From Murinocardiopsis flavida (GTDB taxonomy: Bacteria; Actinomycetota; Actinomycetes; Streptosporangiales; Streptosporangiaceae), in contig NZ_PYGA01000015.1 in the NCBI RefSeq assembly GCF_003014485.1, positions 1 to 64,000 of the forward strand: DNA of 64,000 nt, given 5' to 3'. Below are positions 25,581 through 34,973 of this stretch, in pieces. Within the stretch, counting starts at the first letter, position 1; each line of letters begins with the position of its first letter. Position numbers and translations under genes: made by a program. The notes beneath the pieces are model-generated. The model was not told the origin of the DNA, searched no databases, and saw only the letters and a list, made by a program, of their open reading frames with translations.

Positions 25581-25935
25581 CGAGTACCGCCTGCAATATG
25601 TCCCGGCTCACCGGGCTCTTCGACTTGAAGGGGGCGCGGGCGAGGAGGTGGCCCCGCGCGATGAGGTCGCCGAGCAGCACCTTGATCACGGCGACGGGGA
25701 CGTCCATGTGCGCCGCGACCTCGGCGACCGACTGCGCCCGCCGGCAGATCCGCAGGATCTGGAGCTGCTCGGGTTCGAGCGCGATCTCGTCGACGTCCTC
25801 GCGGACCGCGATGACCACGCTGATCATGTCCAGTTGGACCGTGTCGGAGCGCTCGCGCCCCCAGGTCATGACGTAGGGCCGCACCAGGGGGCCGGCGTCG
25901 CCGGGGCCGCCCTGGTGGCCTTCCGGGGTGCCCAC
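25561..25935 (-). CDS. cvnC: Conservon DUF742 protein (CvnC-like)
   Basis: The 124-residue DUF742 protein has LVRPYVMTWGRER near the N-terminus, the winged-helix-like core EPEQLQILRICRRAQSVAEV, and GHLLARAPFKSKSPVSRDIL, which is close to the family end. It starts at GTG 25935, 4 nt after the roadblock gene, and overlaps cvnD. It is part of the CvnABCD complex; its biochemical activity is unknown in general. Confidence 0.92.
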   Translation of the reverse strand: MGTPEGHQGGPGDAGPLVRPYVMTWGRERSDTVQLDMISVVIAVREDVDEIALEPEQLQILRICRRAQSVAEVAAHMDVPVAVIKVLLGDLIARGHLLARAPFKSKSPVSRDILQAVLDGIQRL

Positions 25936-25939
25936 GCGG

Positions 25940-26383
25940 CTACCGCGCCGTGTTCTCGGGCCCCGACCCCTCGGGCGGGGCCAGGTCGGCGAGGGGTGTG
26001 GCGTCGAGGAACTGGCCGACCTGCTCGATGAGGACGTTCATCTCGTAGGCGATGAGGCCGATGTCGGACTCCTCGCCGGAGATCACGGCGAGGCAGGCGC
26101 CGTTGCCCGCCCCGGTGACGAACAGGTGCGCGTGCTGCATCTCCACGACGGTCTGGAGGACGGGCCCGCCGCCGAACTGGCGCCCGGTACCGCGCGCCAG
26201 GCTCTGGAACGCCGACGCGAGCGCGGAGAGGTGGTCGGCGTCCTCCTTCGCGAGGTCCTTGGACCTGCCGATGAGCAGGCCGTCGGCTGACAGCAGGATC
26301 GCGAACCTGGTCCCGACGGCCCGTTCGACGAGTCCGTCGAGCAGCCAGTCCAGGTCCCTCGCGGCGTTGTTCGTCACGCTCAT
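25940..26383 (-). CDS. cvnB: Roadblock/LC7 protein (CvnB-like)
   Basis: The 147-residue roadblock/LC7 protein has ARDLDWLLDGLVERAVGTRF at the start, then LLSADGLLIGRS and the Ala/Leu-rich helix DHLSALASAFQSL. Such proteins dimerise and regulate small GTPases of the MglA type, here CvnD. Its ATG overlaps the stop of cvnA (ATGA), so the two are co-translated. The C-terminal extension (LAPPEGSGPENTAR) is not conserved. Confidence 0.92.
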   Translation of the reverse strand: MSVTNNAARDLDWLLDGLVERAVGTRFAILLSADGLLIGRSKDLAKEDADHLSALASAFQSLARGTGRQFGGGPVLQTVVEMQHAHLFVTGAGNGACLAVISGEESDIGLIAYEMNVLIEQVGQFLDATPLADLAPPEGSGPENTAR

Positions 26384-28860
26384 CCTTCCCTCCCAGTCGG
26401 TTCCGTCGCTCCGAGGTCGGCGCCCGGCCGACCGAGGCGCTTGCGGCCGTCGCGGCGTCCCATCTGCGTGCCCTCCTGGAACGCCGACATGTTCCGGCGC
26501 AGCCGCTGCGACCGGTCGGTGCCCTCCAGCGGCGCCGCCACCGCGGCCGCCGCCCCGTCCTCGAACAGCTGCGGCGCGAGGTGGCTCTGCGGGGTGCGCT
26601 TGGGGAGTTTCGGCCGCCCGTCGGGCAGAGTGTCGGCCTCGGGCCGCGGCGGTGGCCCGTCGGCGGCGTCGGGCGGATCGGCGGGGGCGGGCTCGGGCGG
26701 CGCCGGCGGCCGCGGCGCCGCGTCCCCCTGATCGTCGCCGTTCAGGTCCTGACCCGCCGGTTCGGCGTCGGCGGCGAGCATGTCGCCGACGGCCGGGCCG
26801 ACCGCCGACGGGACGGCGGGGCCGGTGCCGTCCTCGCCGCCGAAGCGGGGGCGGGGGTCATCGGCCGCCGCCTCGTCGCCGCCGGTGTCCGCGTCGCCCT
26901 GCGGCGCGGGCGGCGGCGACCCGGCGTCGATGAGGGTCAGCGGCAGCAGCGCGATGGCCTGCACGCCGCCGTAGGGCGAGGAGCGCAGCCGCACCTTGAT
27001 GTCGAGGCGCTGCGCCAGCCGGGAGACCACGAACAGGCCGAGCCGCATCTTCTGGTGCAACCGCATGACGTCGAACTCGGGCGGGTTCGCGAGGAGCGCG
27101 TTCGCCGCCTCGAAGTCCGCCTCGGTCATGCCGAGGCCGCGGTCCTCGATCTCGACGGACACACCGTTGGGGACCTGCTCGCTGCGCAGGTGGACCTGGG
27201 TGTGCGGCGGGGAGAACATGGTGGCGTTGTCGACCAGTTCGGCGACGAGGTGGATGACGTCGGCGACCGCCGACCCCCTGAGGGAGACCTGCGCCATCTG
27301 CTGCCGCTTGACCCGGGTGTAGTCGCCCGACTCGGAGATGGCGCCGCGGAGCACGTCGACCAGCGGCATGGGCCGGTGCCAGGTGCGCCCCGGGGTCTCG
27401 CCGCCGAGGATCAGCAGGTTCTCGGCGTTGCGCCGGGACCTGGTGGCGAGGTGGTCGAGCTTGAACAGCTCGGTGAGCTGCTCCGGCTTCTCCTGCTCCT
27501 TCTCCAGCTTGTCGAGCAGGCTGAGCTGCCGGTGGACCAGGGTGTGGCTCCGGTGGGCGATGTTGAGGAACACCTTGTTGACGCCGTCGCGCAGCTCCGC
27601 CTGGCGGACCGCCGCGGCGACCGCGGTGCGCTGCGCGGCGTTGAACGACCGCGCGACCTCGCCGATCTCGTCGGAGCCCTGGGTGACCTCGGGGACCTCG
27701 GCGGCGACGTCGACGTGCTCGCTGCGGCCGAGCCGCTCGACGATGTCGGGCAGCCGGTGGTCGGCGAGCTCCTGGGTCTCGTCGCGCAGCGTGTGGAGGC
27801 GCTCGACCAGGGAGCGGGAGGAGCGCAGCGCGAACATGAACGCCAGGGCCGACACCAGCGCGACGCCGATGCTCCCGGCGGCGGCCATCATGATGGCCTG
27901 GTTGGCGACCACCCGCTGTTCCGCGCCGGAGTGCAGCGCCTGGGCCGCGCCGATCTCGGTCAGCTCGTCCTTGACGGGGGCGAACGCCGCACGCCACTCG
28001 CGCGGTTCGGCCGGCATCGACCGGGTTTCGGTGGTCTCGCCGGTGGCGGGGTCGCGCTCGGTACCGGCACCGTCCTCGATGACCCGCTCCTCCAGGTCGG
28101 TGAGGCCGGCGTAGCGGTCGCCGGTGAGCAGCGCTTCGAGGCGGCGGTCCTGCGCGGGTGCCAGGGTGCCGCGCACCGACGACAGCGCGGACTGGTAGGC
28201 GCCGACGAGGCGGGTGAACTCGTCGTGGTCGGCGCTCGTCAGCTCCCCTGCCGCCAGGCCGCGGGCGAGCTGGGCGTCGGCCCGCGCCAGCAGGTCGACG
28301 GCGCGGAACATGGTGACGGCGCGCATGCCGGGTTCCATCACGCTGGTGTCGGTGACCGACTGGCCCTGCTCGTCGAAGAGCTTCGTGCCCGATCCGATGA
28401 GGCCGTTGTAGTAGGCGAGGACGTCGGCGCGCCCGGCGTCGCCGGAGTCGACGTCCGCGCGGATCTCGGCGATGCCCTCGAACCGCTGCCGGAAGTCCGC
28501 GAGGCGTTTCGCGACGTTGTCCGGTGCGTAGGGTGCGAGCGACTCGAACTCGCCGAGGAACGTCTGCATGCTGGTGTCGGCGGAGTCGCGCGCCCTGGCG
28601 ACGCTGTCCCGCTGCTCGCCGGGTTCTTCCAGGTAGGCGATCGTGGCCGACCGTTCGTCCATGATGTCGGTCAGCGACACCGCCGAGGGCGTGAGGAGGT
28701 CCTCGGTGATGCTGGCGAGTGCGTACTCCATGACGGCGTTGTAGCCGAGGGAACCGCTGATGCCGAGCCACATCGCCACGAGGGCGGCGGTCGGCACCAG
28801 GACGAGCCTGCGGAGCCGGGACTTGATGCTGATCTCGCGCCGTTGCTTCGCTGCCTGCAC
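26380..28860 (-). CDS. cvnA: Conservon sensor kinase-like protein (CvnA-like)
   Basis: The 826-residue protein has a membrane helix at about 18-40 and an extracytoplasmic nitrate/nitrite-sensing-type (NIT) domain to about 325. A second helix follows at about 328-350, then HAMP and a HATPase_c domain (VAELVDNATMFSPP, GLGMTEADFE), and finally a disordered Pro/Ala/Asp-rich tail of about 200 residues. The helix before the ATPase domain reads LNIAHRSHTLVHRQL, unlike a classical H-box. GTG 28860 follows GGAGGAG. It heads the cvnABCD operon and is its presumed signal input; the signal is unknown. Confidence 0.92.
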   Translation of the reverse strand: MQAAKQRREISIKSRLRRLVLVPTAALVAMWLGISGSLGYNAVMEYALASITEDLLTPSAVSLTDIMDERSATIAYLEEPGEQRDSVARARDSADTSMQTFLGEFESLAPYAPDNVAKRLADFRQRFEGIAEIRADVDSGDAGRADVLAYYNGLIGSGTKLFDEQGQSVTDTSVMEPGMRAVTMFRAVDLLARADAQLARGLAAGELTSADHDEFTRLVGAYQSALSSVRGTLAPAQDRRLEALLTGDRYAGLTDLEERVIEDGAGTERDPATGETTETRSMPAEPREWRAAFAPVKDELTEIGAAQALHSGAEQRVVANQAIMMAAAGSIGVALVSALAFMFALRSSRSLVERLHTLRDETQELADHRLPDIVERLGRSEHVDVAAEVPEVTQGSDEIGEVARSFNAAQRTAVAAAVRQAELRDGVNKVFLNIAHRSHTLVHRQLSLLDKLEKEQEKPEQLTELFKLDHLATRSRRNAENLLILGGETPGRTWHRPMPLVDVLRGAISESGDYTRVKRQQMAQVSLRGSAVADVIHLVAELVDNATMFSPPHTQVHLRSEQVPNGVSVEIEDRGLGMTEADFEAANALLANPPEFDVMRLHQKMRLGLFVVSRLAQRLDIKVRLRSSPYGGVQAIALLPLTLIDAGSPPPAPQGDADTGGDEAAADDPRPRFGGEDGTGPAVPSAVGPAVGDMLAADAEPAGQDLNGDDQGDAAPRPPAPPEPAPADPPDAADGPPPRPEADTLPDGRPKLPKRTPQSHLAPQLFEDGAAAAVAAPLEGTDRSQRLRRNMSAFQEGTQMGRRDGRKRLGRPGADLGATEPTGREG

Positions 28861-29366
28861 TGCTCTCCTCCCCCGAATGCGAAAAGCGCCGGTACGAACC
28901 GGGGCGCCGACCGAATGAGCCGGGGGGACGGGTCTGCTGCGCGGCGGCGGGCTTGGCCCTCGGCCTGCTGCCGTGTCGGGAGGTCCGGGAGGGGCGCGCC
29001 GATCACGAAGCAGGGGTTTTCCACCAGTACGGCCAACTCGGCCATCGGATGTTACCCCGTCGCAATGACGGGCTCATGGGCCGCGGTGGGCCAATGCGCC
29101 CCGCGGCGCGGCCCGGCGGCCCGCGGGGTCGCACACTCCCAACTGGGACTTCTCGGGCCGCTGCGACGGAGGGTCACGGCGGCCGCGGCCGGACGCCGGT
29201 GCACGACGGCGGCAAGCCATATCGAAAAGTTACCGAGTGTGCCTTATTTGTCACAATATCCGCGTTTTCGCGGTCGCAACGAGGCGGCCCGGGGCGCCGC
29301 TCTCCGCGACGCGCGCCGGGTCCGCGGCGGCGCGGGGCCGCGCGCAGGCCCCGCGCACCGGGCCGG
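28861..29366. other. Upstream region of the conservon, no gene seen
   Basis: This is a 506-bp gap between two minus-strand genes. It must hold the cvnA promoter. Visible features are the inverted repeat CCCGTC-GCAAT-GACGGG (29056-29072), with a TAACAT hexamer just beside it on the minus strand, and a notably AT-rich patch at about 29215-29280 (TTATTTGTCACAATATCC). I see no convincing open frame. Confidence 0.45.
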
Positions 29367-30185
29367 TCACTCGTCCCAGGGGACGGCGGCGAGGACGCCT
29401 CCGCCGTGGAAGCGGTGGAAGGCGGCGTCGAGGTCCATGGCGGGGTGGCGGATGACGGGGACGTAGGTGCGCCGGGTCGCCCCGCGGAGGTCGGCGAGCG
29501 TCGCGGAGTCCGGGAGCAGCGCACCGGCCTGCGCCAGAACGGGATCGGTCGAGGCGCGCGCCGTCGTGGCGTCGATGACCGCGGCCTCCGGCGGGTTCCG
29601 CCAGGCGCTCCAGTCGTGCTCCGGGTCTCCGGCAGTGCCCGCGACCGCCGTGAAGTCGCCCCAGAGCAGCGCGCGGAACGCGGAGCCGAAGTGGTCGAAT
29701 CCGCCGTCGCGCACGGCGCGCGCCGCGCTGCGGACGGCGCCAGCGAGCAGCAGCAGCCAGTGCCCGAGGCTGGGCGCCTCGAAGCGGGCGTCGAGGCCGT
29801 CCCAAAGGGACAAGACCCCGTTCCACTCGCCCGCGGCGGGGTCGACGTCGACGTAGTAGGTCTCGGCCACGCCGTTCGTGTGCAGGATGCGAAAGGTCCC
29901 GGGGTCGCCGCACCGGGTGTAGAACGGGCCGCCGGGGTCGTCGTTGGCGCCGTGCCCGACGGTGAACTCCTCGTCGGTCCGGCCGCTCGCCTTCAGCGTC
30001 CGCAGCCCGCCGGTCTCGCGCAGGATCCGCCGGACGGATTCGGGAACGGGAACCTCCCACGCGTCCATGGCGGGGTCGTCCACTCCCGGCAGGAGCTCCA
30101 TCGCGCCGTCGGCGGCCTCCTCGGCCGCGCGCAGTTCCGCGAGGACGTGCGCCGGTTCGGGCGGTGCAGGGGGTCGAGCTCCCAC
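29367..30185 (-). CDS. SUKH-like (SMI1/KNR4) hypothetical protein
   Basis: The 272-residue protein resembles SMI1/KNR4-type (SUKH) proteins. It has VPVPESVRRILRETGGL near residues 45-61, then FRILHTNGVAETYYVDVD and GVLSLWDGLDARFEAPSLGHWLLLL, the usual aromatic-acidic pattern ending in a helix. The C-terminal third has no match I know. GTG 30185 follows GAGGGAGA. SUKH proteins are often immunity proteins in toxin systems, but no toxin gene adjoins this one. The family call is by pattern only and moderately sure. Confidence 0.6.
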   Translation of the reverse strand: MGARPPAPPEPAHVLAELRAAEEAADGAMELLPGVDDPAMDAWEVPVPESVRRILRETGGLRTLKASGRTDEEFTVGHGANDDPGGPFYTRCGDPGTFRILHTNGVAETYYVDVDPAAGEWNGVLSLWDGLDARFEAPSLGHWLLLLAGAVRSAARAVRDGGFDHFGSAFRALLWGDFTAVAGTAGDPEHDWSAWRNPPEAAVIDATTARASTDPVLAQAGALLPDSATLADLRGATRRTYVPVIRHPAMDLDAAFHRFHGGGVLAAVPWDE

Positions 30186-30366
30186 CAGGTCTCCCTCAGG
30201 TGTCGTTCAGGACCGTCGAGCAGAGCCTGCCACGCGGGACCAACGGGCGGTCCCCGACCCCCATGGCGCCGGGCGGCACGGTGGGGGTACTCTGGCCACA
30301 TCGCTACACACATGTGCAGCAAACAATCGATGAGTATAGTAATTTGCACACACGGATAGGAGACCG

Positions 30367-31044
30367 ATGGCAGCGCCCGACCCCGAGGACCTCACCGCCC
30401 GCGCCCGCATCAGGGACGCGGCGATGCAGCAGTTCGGTGAACACGGATTCGCACGCGCCACGATCCGCGGCATCGCCGAGGCGGCCGGCGTGTCGTCGGG
30501 GCTGGTGCGGCACCACTTCGGATCGAAGCAGGCTCTGCGCGAGGCGTGCGACGCCCACCTGACCAAGCTCATCCGGGCGCTCAACGCCGATGCGCGCTCC
30601 TTCCCCGCCGTCGGCCCCAGAGCACCCTCAACCGCGATGCGGCCCTACGAGCGGTACCTGGCCCGGGCGCTGACCGAGGGGGCCGCCTGCGCGGTGTTCG
30701 ACGACATGGTGACCCTGAGCGAGAGCTGGCAGGTCGAGGCCGACGCCGCACAGTCCGTCCCACCCGAGACCGATCCCCGGGTGCGGGCGACGATCGGCAC
30801 CGCCATGGCCCTGGCGATCCCCGTCCTGCGCTCGCACATCTCCCGGGGACTCGGCGTCGACACCACCGAGCCCGAGGGCGAGCGGCTGCTGCTGCGCGCC
30901 CTGGTCGACATCTACTCCCACCCGATCCTCGGCACCGACGAGGCCGCGGAGATCAGGGCCGCACTCGACGGGACACCTCCGCACCCCCCGCGACCAGGCA
31001 CGGGGCCGGCCCCTGCCGACGCAAGGAGCGACGACGATGAATGA
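30367..31044 (+). CDS. TetR-family regulator of the ABC exporter
   Basis: The 225-residue protein has an N-terminal TetR helix-turn-helix ([21 protein letters not shown], residues about 37-57) and a helical ligand domain. ATG 30367 follows AGGAG. The gene overlaps the ABC ATPase gene by 8 nt and so is co-transcribed with the exporter, probably as its repressor. The AT-rich leader contains TGTGCAGCAAA and TTTGCACACA in inverted orientation (30311-30353) and a TATAGT -10-like hexamer, the probable autoregulatory site. Confidence 0.87.
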   Translation: MAAPDPEDLTARARIRDAAMQQFGEHGFARATIRGIAEAAGVSSGLVRHHFGSKQALREACDAHLTKLIRALNADARSFPAVGPRAPSTAMRPYERYLARALTEGAACAVFDDMVTLSESWQVEADAAQSVPPETDPRVRATIGTAMALAIPVLRSHISRGLGVDTTEPEGERLLLRALVDIYSHPILGTDEAAEIRAALDGTPPHPPRPGTGPAPADARSDDDE

Positions 31045-31969
31045 CGCCATCGACGTGTCCGGACTGACCAAGGCGTTCGGGGCCGCCAAGGCCCTCGACG
31101 GCTTCGACCTCAGGGTGCGGACCGGCGAGGTCCACGGCTTCCTCGGGCCCAACGGCGCCGGGAAGAGCACGACGATCCGGATCCTGCTCGGCATGGTGCG
31201 CGCGGACTCCGGCACGGTACGGCTGCTCGGCGGCGACCCGTGGGCGGCTGCGACCGAGCTGCACCGCCGGCTGGCCTACGTCCCCGGCGATGTGGCGCTG
31301 TGGCCGAACCTCACCGGGGGCGAGGTCATCGACCTCCTCGGCAGGCTGCATGGCGGGCAGGACCGAAAGCGCCGCGACGAGCTGATCGCGCGCTTCGAGC
31401 TCGACCCCCGCAAGCGCAGCAGGACCTACTCCAAGGGCAACCGGCAGAAGGTGGCCCTGGTCGCCGCGCTCTCCGCCGACGTGGAACTGCTGATCCTGGA
31501 CGAACCGACCTCGGGCCTCGACCCGCTCATGGAGGCGGTGTTCCGCGACGTCATCGCCGAGGAGCAGCGGCGCCGCGACCGGACGGTGCTGCTGTCCAGC
31601 CACATCCTCTCCGAGGTCGAGGCCCTCTGCGACCGGGTCACGATCATCCGCGACGGCCGCTCGGTGGAGTCCGGCACGCTCACCGAACTGCGGCACCTGA
31701 CCCGCACCTCCGTCCAGGCCGAGGTGGCGGACAGCGCCGACGGGCTGACCGGCCTGAGCGGGGTGCACCAACTCGTGGTCGAGGACGGCCGGGTCCGGTT
31801 CGACGCCGACCCCGACGCGCTCGGCGCCGCCCTCGGGGTGCTCGCCGACGCCGGGGTGCGCGGCCTCGTCAGCCACCCGCCGACACTGGAGCAGCTCTTC
31901 CTGCGCCATTACCAGGGCGCGGCAGCGGATTCCGCTGCCGCCGCGGCGGCAGCGCAGGAGGCACGGTGA
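31037..31969 (+). CDS. ABC exporter ATP-binding protein
   Basis: The 310-residue ATPase has Walker [10 protein letters not shown] (37-45), Walker [14 protein letters not shown] and the H-loop LLSSHILSE. The signature is SKGNRQK in place of LSGGQ, as in NatA/DrrA-like drug exporters. ATG 31037 has AAGGAG at 8 nt. The GTG of the permease gene overlaps its stop (GTGA). With the 12-helix permease it forms a homodimeric-ATPase exporter, under TetR control. The substrate is unknown. Confidence 0.92.
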   Translation: MNDAIDVSGLTKAFGAAKALDGFDLRVRTGEVHGFLGPNGAGKSTTIRILLGMVRADSGTVRLLGGDPWAAATELHRRLAYVPGDVALWPNLTGGEVIDLLGRLHGGQDRKRRDELIARFELDPRKRSRTYSKGNRQKVALVAALSADVELLILDEPTSGLDPLMEAVFRDVIAEEQRRRDRTVLLSSHILSEVEALCDRVTIIRDGRSVESGTLTELRHLTRTSVQAEVADSADGLTGLSGVHQLVVEDGRVRFDADPDALGAALGVLADAGVRGLVSHPPTLEQLFLRHYQGAAADSAAAAAAAQEAR

Positions 31970-33570
31970 GCGCCATGGCGGGCACCGCGACCCTCGCCCG
32001 GCTGGTCCTGCGCCGCGACCGCTGGTTCCTGCCGCTGTGGACGGTCTTCCCGGCGTTCGTCCTGCTGGTCTTCGTCGGCGCGTTCAACGGCGCCTTCCCC
32101 ACCGCGGAATCGCGTGTCGAGTACGCCGAGACCAGCCTGCACAACGCGGCCTTCACCGTCACCTACGGCGCGCTCCAAGGGCCCGGCCTCGGCGAACTCG
32201 TGACCTGGCGGGCCGGGTTCCTCCCCGTGGTGCTGGCGCTGATCAGCCTGCTGGTGATGCTGCGCCACACCCGGGTGGAGGAGGAGGCCGGACGCAGGGA
32301 ACTGGTCGCCGCCACCGCCGTCGGGCGCAACGCGGCGATGGCGGCCGCACTGGTCGTGGTCTGCTCGGCGGGCGCCGTTCTGGGCGCGCTGTGCGCGCTC
32401 GGGCTGATGGCGAGCGGCCTCCCGACAACGGGGTCCTGGGCCTATGGACTCGGAATCACGGCCGTGACCTGGACATTCGCCGCCATCGGCGCTCTCGTCG
32501 CGCAGGTGACCACCGAGACCGGGAGCGCCCGCGTGCTCGGTGTGGTGGTCATCGGCCTCGCCTTCCTCGCGCGCGGCGTCGGCGACGTCAGCGCCCAGAC
32601 CGGTGGGTCGCTGGGGTGGCTGTCGTGGGTGTCGCCGATCTCCTGGGCCGCCCTGCCGCGGCCGTTCAGCGGTGAGCGCTGGTGGCCCGTTGCCGTCTTC
32701 GTCGTCGTGATCGCCCTGCTGATCGCGGCGGCGGTCGCCCTGTCGGCGCGGCGCGACCTCGGCGGTGGCGTGCTGCACCCGCGTCCCGGGCCGGCGGAGG
32801 CGGGCCCCAGGCTGCGCTCTCCGGTGGCCCTGGCGTGGCGCCTCCAGCGCGGCGGCCTGATCGGCCAGGCGATCGGTGCGGTCATCGTGGGCGGCGCGGT
32901 CGGCGGGATCGCCGTGAGCATCGGCGCCCTGATGACGAGGGCCGCCGCAGGACGCGAGCTGCTGGAGCGGCTCGGCGGGCCCGGCACCGTCATCGACCAG
33001 TACCTCGCGGGCATGATGATGCTGCTCGGGGTCCTGTCCTGCGCGTTCGCCGTCCACACGCTGCTGCGCATGCGCGTGGAGGAACGCGACGGCCGCGCGG
33101 AACTCCTGCTCGCCGGCCCTGTCGACCGGTTGCGCTGGGCAGCGGGGCACCTGGCTTTCGCGCTGCTCAGCGGGGCGGTGGTGGTCGTGGGCGCGGGAAC
33201 GGCGATGGGCCTCGGGCTCGGTGCCGCCACCGGCGACCCCTCCCAGGTCCCCCGCGTCCTGGCCGCAGCACTGGTGCAACTGCCCGCGGCCTGGCTGTTC
33301 ACGGGGCTCGCCTTCGGGCTGCTCGGGTGGCTGCCGCGGTGGGCGGCGGCCACCTACGCGGTGGCGCTGGTCAGCCTGTTCTTCGGCTGGATCAGCGGCG
33401 AACTCGCACCGGACCTGTGGATCCGCAATCTGTCGGTGTTCGAGCACCTGCCCAAGCTCCCGGGCGGCGCGTTCACCCCCGTTCCCTTGGCGGTCCTGAC
33501 GGTCGCCGCCGCAGCGCTGGTCGCCGCGGGCTTCCTCGGCCTGCGCCGCCGGGACCTCGCGCCCGGCTGA
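31966..33570 (+). CDS. ABC exporter permease (about 12 TM)
   Basis: The 534-residue membrane protein consists of two similar halves of about six helices each. Both halves carry an [17 protein letters not shown]-like cytoplasmic loop ([18 protein letters not shown] in the first), the hallmark of actinomycete exporter permeases that arose by internal duplication. GTG 31966 overlaps the ATPase stop and has GGAGG upstream. It forms the channel of the TetR-controlled exporter. The substrate is unknown; drug or lipid efflux is the usual role. Confidence 0.88.
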   Translation: MSAMAGTATLARLVLRRDRWFLPLWTVFPAFVLLVFVGAFNGAFPTAESRVEYAETSLHNAAFTVTYGALQGPGLGELVTWRAGFLPVVLALISLLVMLRHTRVEEEAGRRELVAATAVGRNAAMAAALVVVCSAGAVLGALCALGLMASGLPTTGSWAYGLGITAVTWTFAAIGALVAQVTTETGSARVLGVVVIGLAFLARGVGDVSAQTGGSLGWLSWVSPISWAALPRPFSGERWWPVAVFVVVIALLIAAAVALSARRDLGGGVLHPRPGPAEAGPRLRSPVALAWRLQRGGLIGQAIGAVIVGGAVGGIAVSIGALMTRAAAGRELLERLGGPGTVIDQYLAGMMMLLGVLSCAFAVHTLLRMRVEERDGRAELLLAGPVDRLRWAAGHLAFALLSGAVVVVGAGTAMGLGLGAATGDPSQVPRVLAAALVQLPAAWLFTGLAFGLLGWLPRWAAATYAVALVSLFFGWISGELAPDLWIRNLSVFEHLPKLPGGAFTPVPLAVLTVAAAALVAAGFLGLRRRDLAPG

Positions 33571-33584
33571 ACCGGCGCCGGCCC

Positions 33585-33610
33585 GCCCGCCCCGCCGCAG
33601 CGGGGCGGGC
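33585..33610. terminator. Convergent terminator hairpin
   Basis: GCCCGCCCCG and CGGGGCGGGC form a 10-bp stem with a 6-nt loop between the permease and RDD gene stops. Confidence 0.75.
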
Positions 33611-33631
33611 GCGGTTCACCGCACCGGGAGG

Positions 33632-34147
33632 TCAGGTTCTGACGCGCACGACGCAGGTCCCGCCGGCCCGGTCCCAGAGGGTGCGGAAGCGCGGGTCCCA
33701 CCGCGACCACAGCGCGAGGAACACGGCGAGGAGGGGGAAGAGCGCACACGGCGCGAAGACCATGGCCCGCACAACGGCCTGCACCAGTTCGGGCGGGTAT
33801 CCGGTCTGGGCGTCGACCACTCGGGTGCCCGCCGCCAGCCTGCCGAGCGTGCGCCCCCAGAGCGCGACCGGCACCGTCCAGTACACCGAGACGGCGCAGA
33901 CGACGAGGCCGAAGACCCAATCCTGGTCGCCGGCGCCCGCCGCCTCGGCCGCCAGGACGATCCCGACGGCCAGGATCGAGACGACCCCGTTGTCCAGGAA
34001 GAAGCTGAGGAAGCGGGCCCCCAGCCCCGCGGGCGGCCCGATGGGCGGCGGGAACCCGTTCGGGTAGGGCGGGAGCACCCGGCCGTTGGGCGAGGGCTGC
34101 GCCGCGGAGGGGTCATGGGGCAGAAAGAAGGCATGGGCGTCGGCCAT
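33632..34147 (-). CDS. RDD-family membrane protein
   Basis: The 171-residue protein has a Pro-rich start and an RDD domain: LGARFLSFFLDNGVV with the Arg and Asp of the RDD motif, WGRTLGRLAAGTRVVD between helices 2 and 3, and a third helix at about 125-145. The last stretch (WDRAGGTCVVRV) is typical. I use ATG 34147; the frame stays open to 34282 without support. RDD proteins are small membrane proteins, some linked to ion transport or antiport. The role here is unknown. Confidence 0.8.
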   Translation of the reverse strand: MADAHAFFLPHDPSAAQPSPNGRVLPPYPNGFPPPIGPPAGLGARFLSFFLDNGVVSILAVGIVLAAEAAGAGDQDWVFGLVVCAVSVYWTVPVALWGRTLGRLAAGTRVVDAQTGYPPELVQAVVRAMVFAPCALFPLLAVFLALWSRWDPRFRTLWDRAGGTCVVRVRT

Positions 34148-34313
34148 AACGCGTCCTGACAGGTGGGGGATGAGGACGGGCCCGCGGAGTGCACGCACCG
34201 TTGCGGCACCGGCACTCCCTCGGCGCCGTCCACCCTGCCACTGATCGGCGGCGCTGTCGGCGGACGTGCCGCATCCGGCCACCTCCGGACGCGCCGGGCG
34301 CGGTGCCGCCGCG

Positions 34314-34901
34314 TCAGCGGCGGGCGAGCCAGGTGATCAGAACGCCGTTGGGGAACGGCTCGCGGGCCGTCACCGTGAAGGGTGTGGGGTCGAATCCCCC
34401 GGCGAACACCGGGATCCCCGCCCCGGCGACCACGGGGTAGGTCTTGAGGATCAGTTCGTCGATCTCGGGCAGCAGCGATCCGGCGAGGCCGCCGCCCCCG
34501 CACAGCCAGATGTCGCCGCCCGCCTCCTTCTTGAGGTCGCGGACGAGCGCGAGCGGGTCGCCGCCGACCGCGGTGACCGCCGGGTCGGGGGCCGTCGCGA
34601 AGCCGCCCGACACCACGTACTGGCGCAGGTGGGCGTACGGGCTCGACAGGCCGTGCTCGTACACCACGCGGTAGGTGCCGCCGCCCATCACGACGGTGTC
34701 GAAGCGCCGGTTGGGGGTGCCGACGAGCCCGGCGCCTTCGCGCATGGGGGTGGGGACGGTCTCGGGGTATCGCTCGTTGACCCACGCCGCGTAGGCGGCG
34801 GCCTCCTGCGCACCGCCCACGGGGAAGAAGTCGACCTCGCCGCCTGGTCCGGCGATGTATCCGTCGGTCGAGGCGCCGATGTAGTAGACGAGTTTTCGCA
34901 T
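34314..34901 (-). CDS. RibD C-terminal/dihydrofolate reductase-like protein
   Basis: The 195-residue NADPH-reductase-like protein shows LVYYIGASTDGYIAGPGG at the start, VVMGGGTYRVVYEHGL in the middle and DIWLCGGGGLAGSLLPEIDEL before the last strand. It is divergent from a TetR gene over a 72-bp gap with an inverted repeat, so TetR control is likely. It is only distantly similar to the other family member near 19.4-20.0 kb. The physiological substrate of these proteins is generally unknown. Confidence 0.83.
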   Translation of the reverse strand: MRKLVYYIGASTDGYIAGPGGEVDFFPVGGAQEAAAYAAWVNERYPETVPTPMREGAGLVGTPNRRFDTVVMGGGTYRVVYEHGLSSPYAHLRQYVVSGGFATAPDPAVTAVGGDPLALVRDLKKEAGGDIWLCGGGGLAGSLLPEIDELILKTYPVVAGAGIPVFAGGFDPTPFTVTAREPFPNGVLITWLARR

Positions 34902-34921
34902 CCGAACAGAACTCCCAGTGA

Positions 34922-34958
34922 AGTACTATGATTGTAGTGGTTCACTCAGAGTACTACA
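34922..34958. promoter_or_regulatory. TetR/reductase divergent operator
   Basis: AGTACT occurs at 34922-34927 and 34949-34954, and TGTAGT-N14-ACTACA spans 34933-34958. The gap is AT-rich and must contain both promoters, so a TetR dimer bound here would control both genes. Confidence 0.55.
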
Positions 34959-34973
34959 CATGGAGTGGTGTGA

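Noticed and set aside
26581-29466. A 961-codon open frame on the plus strand opposite cvnA
   Set aside because: It is the mirror of a real high-GC gene. It has no domain or ribosome site, and the minus strand encodes a complete, well-recognised protein in one operon with its partners.
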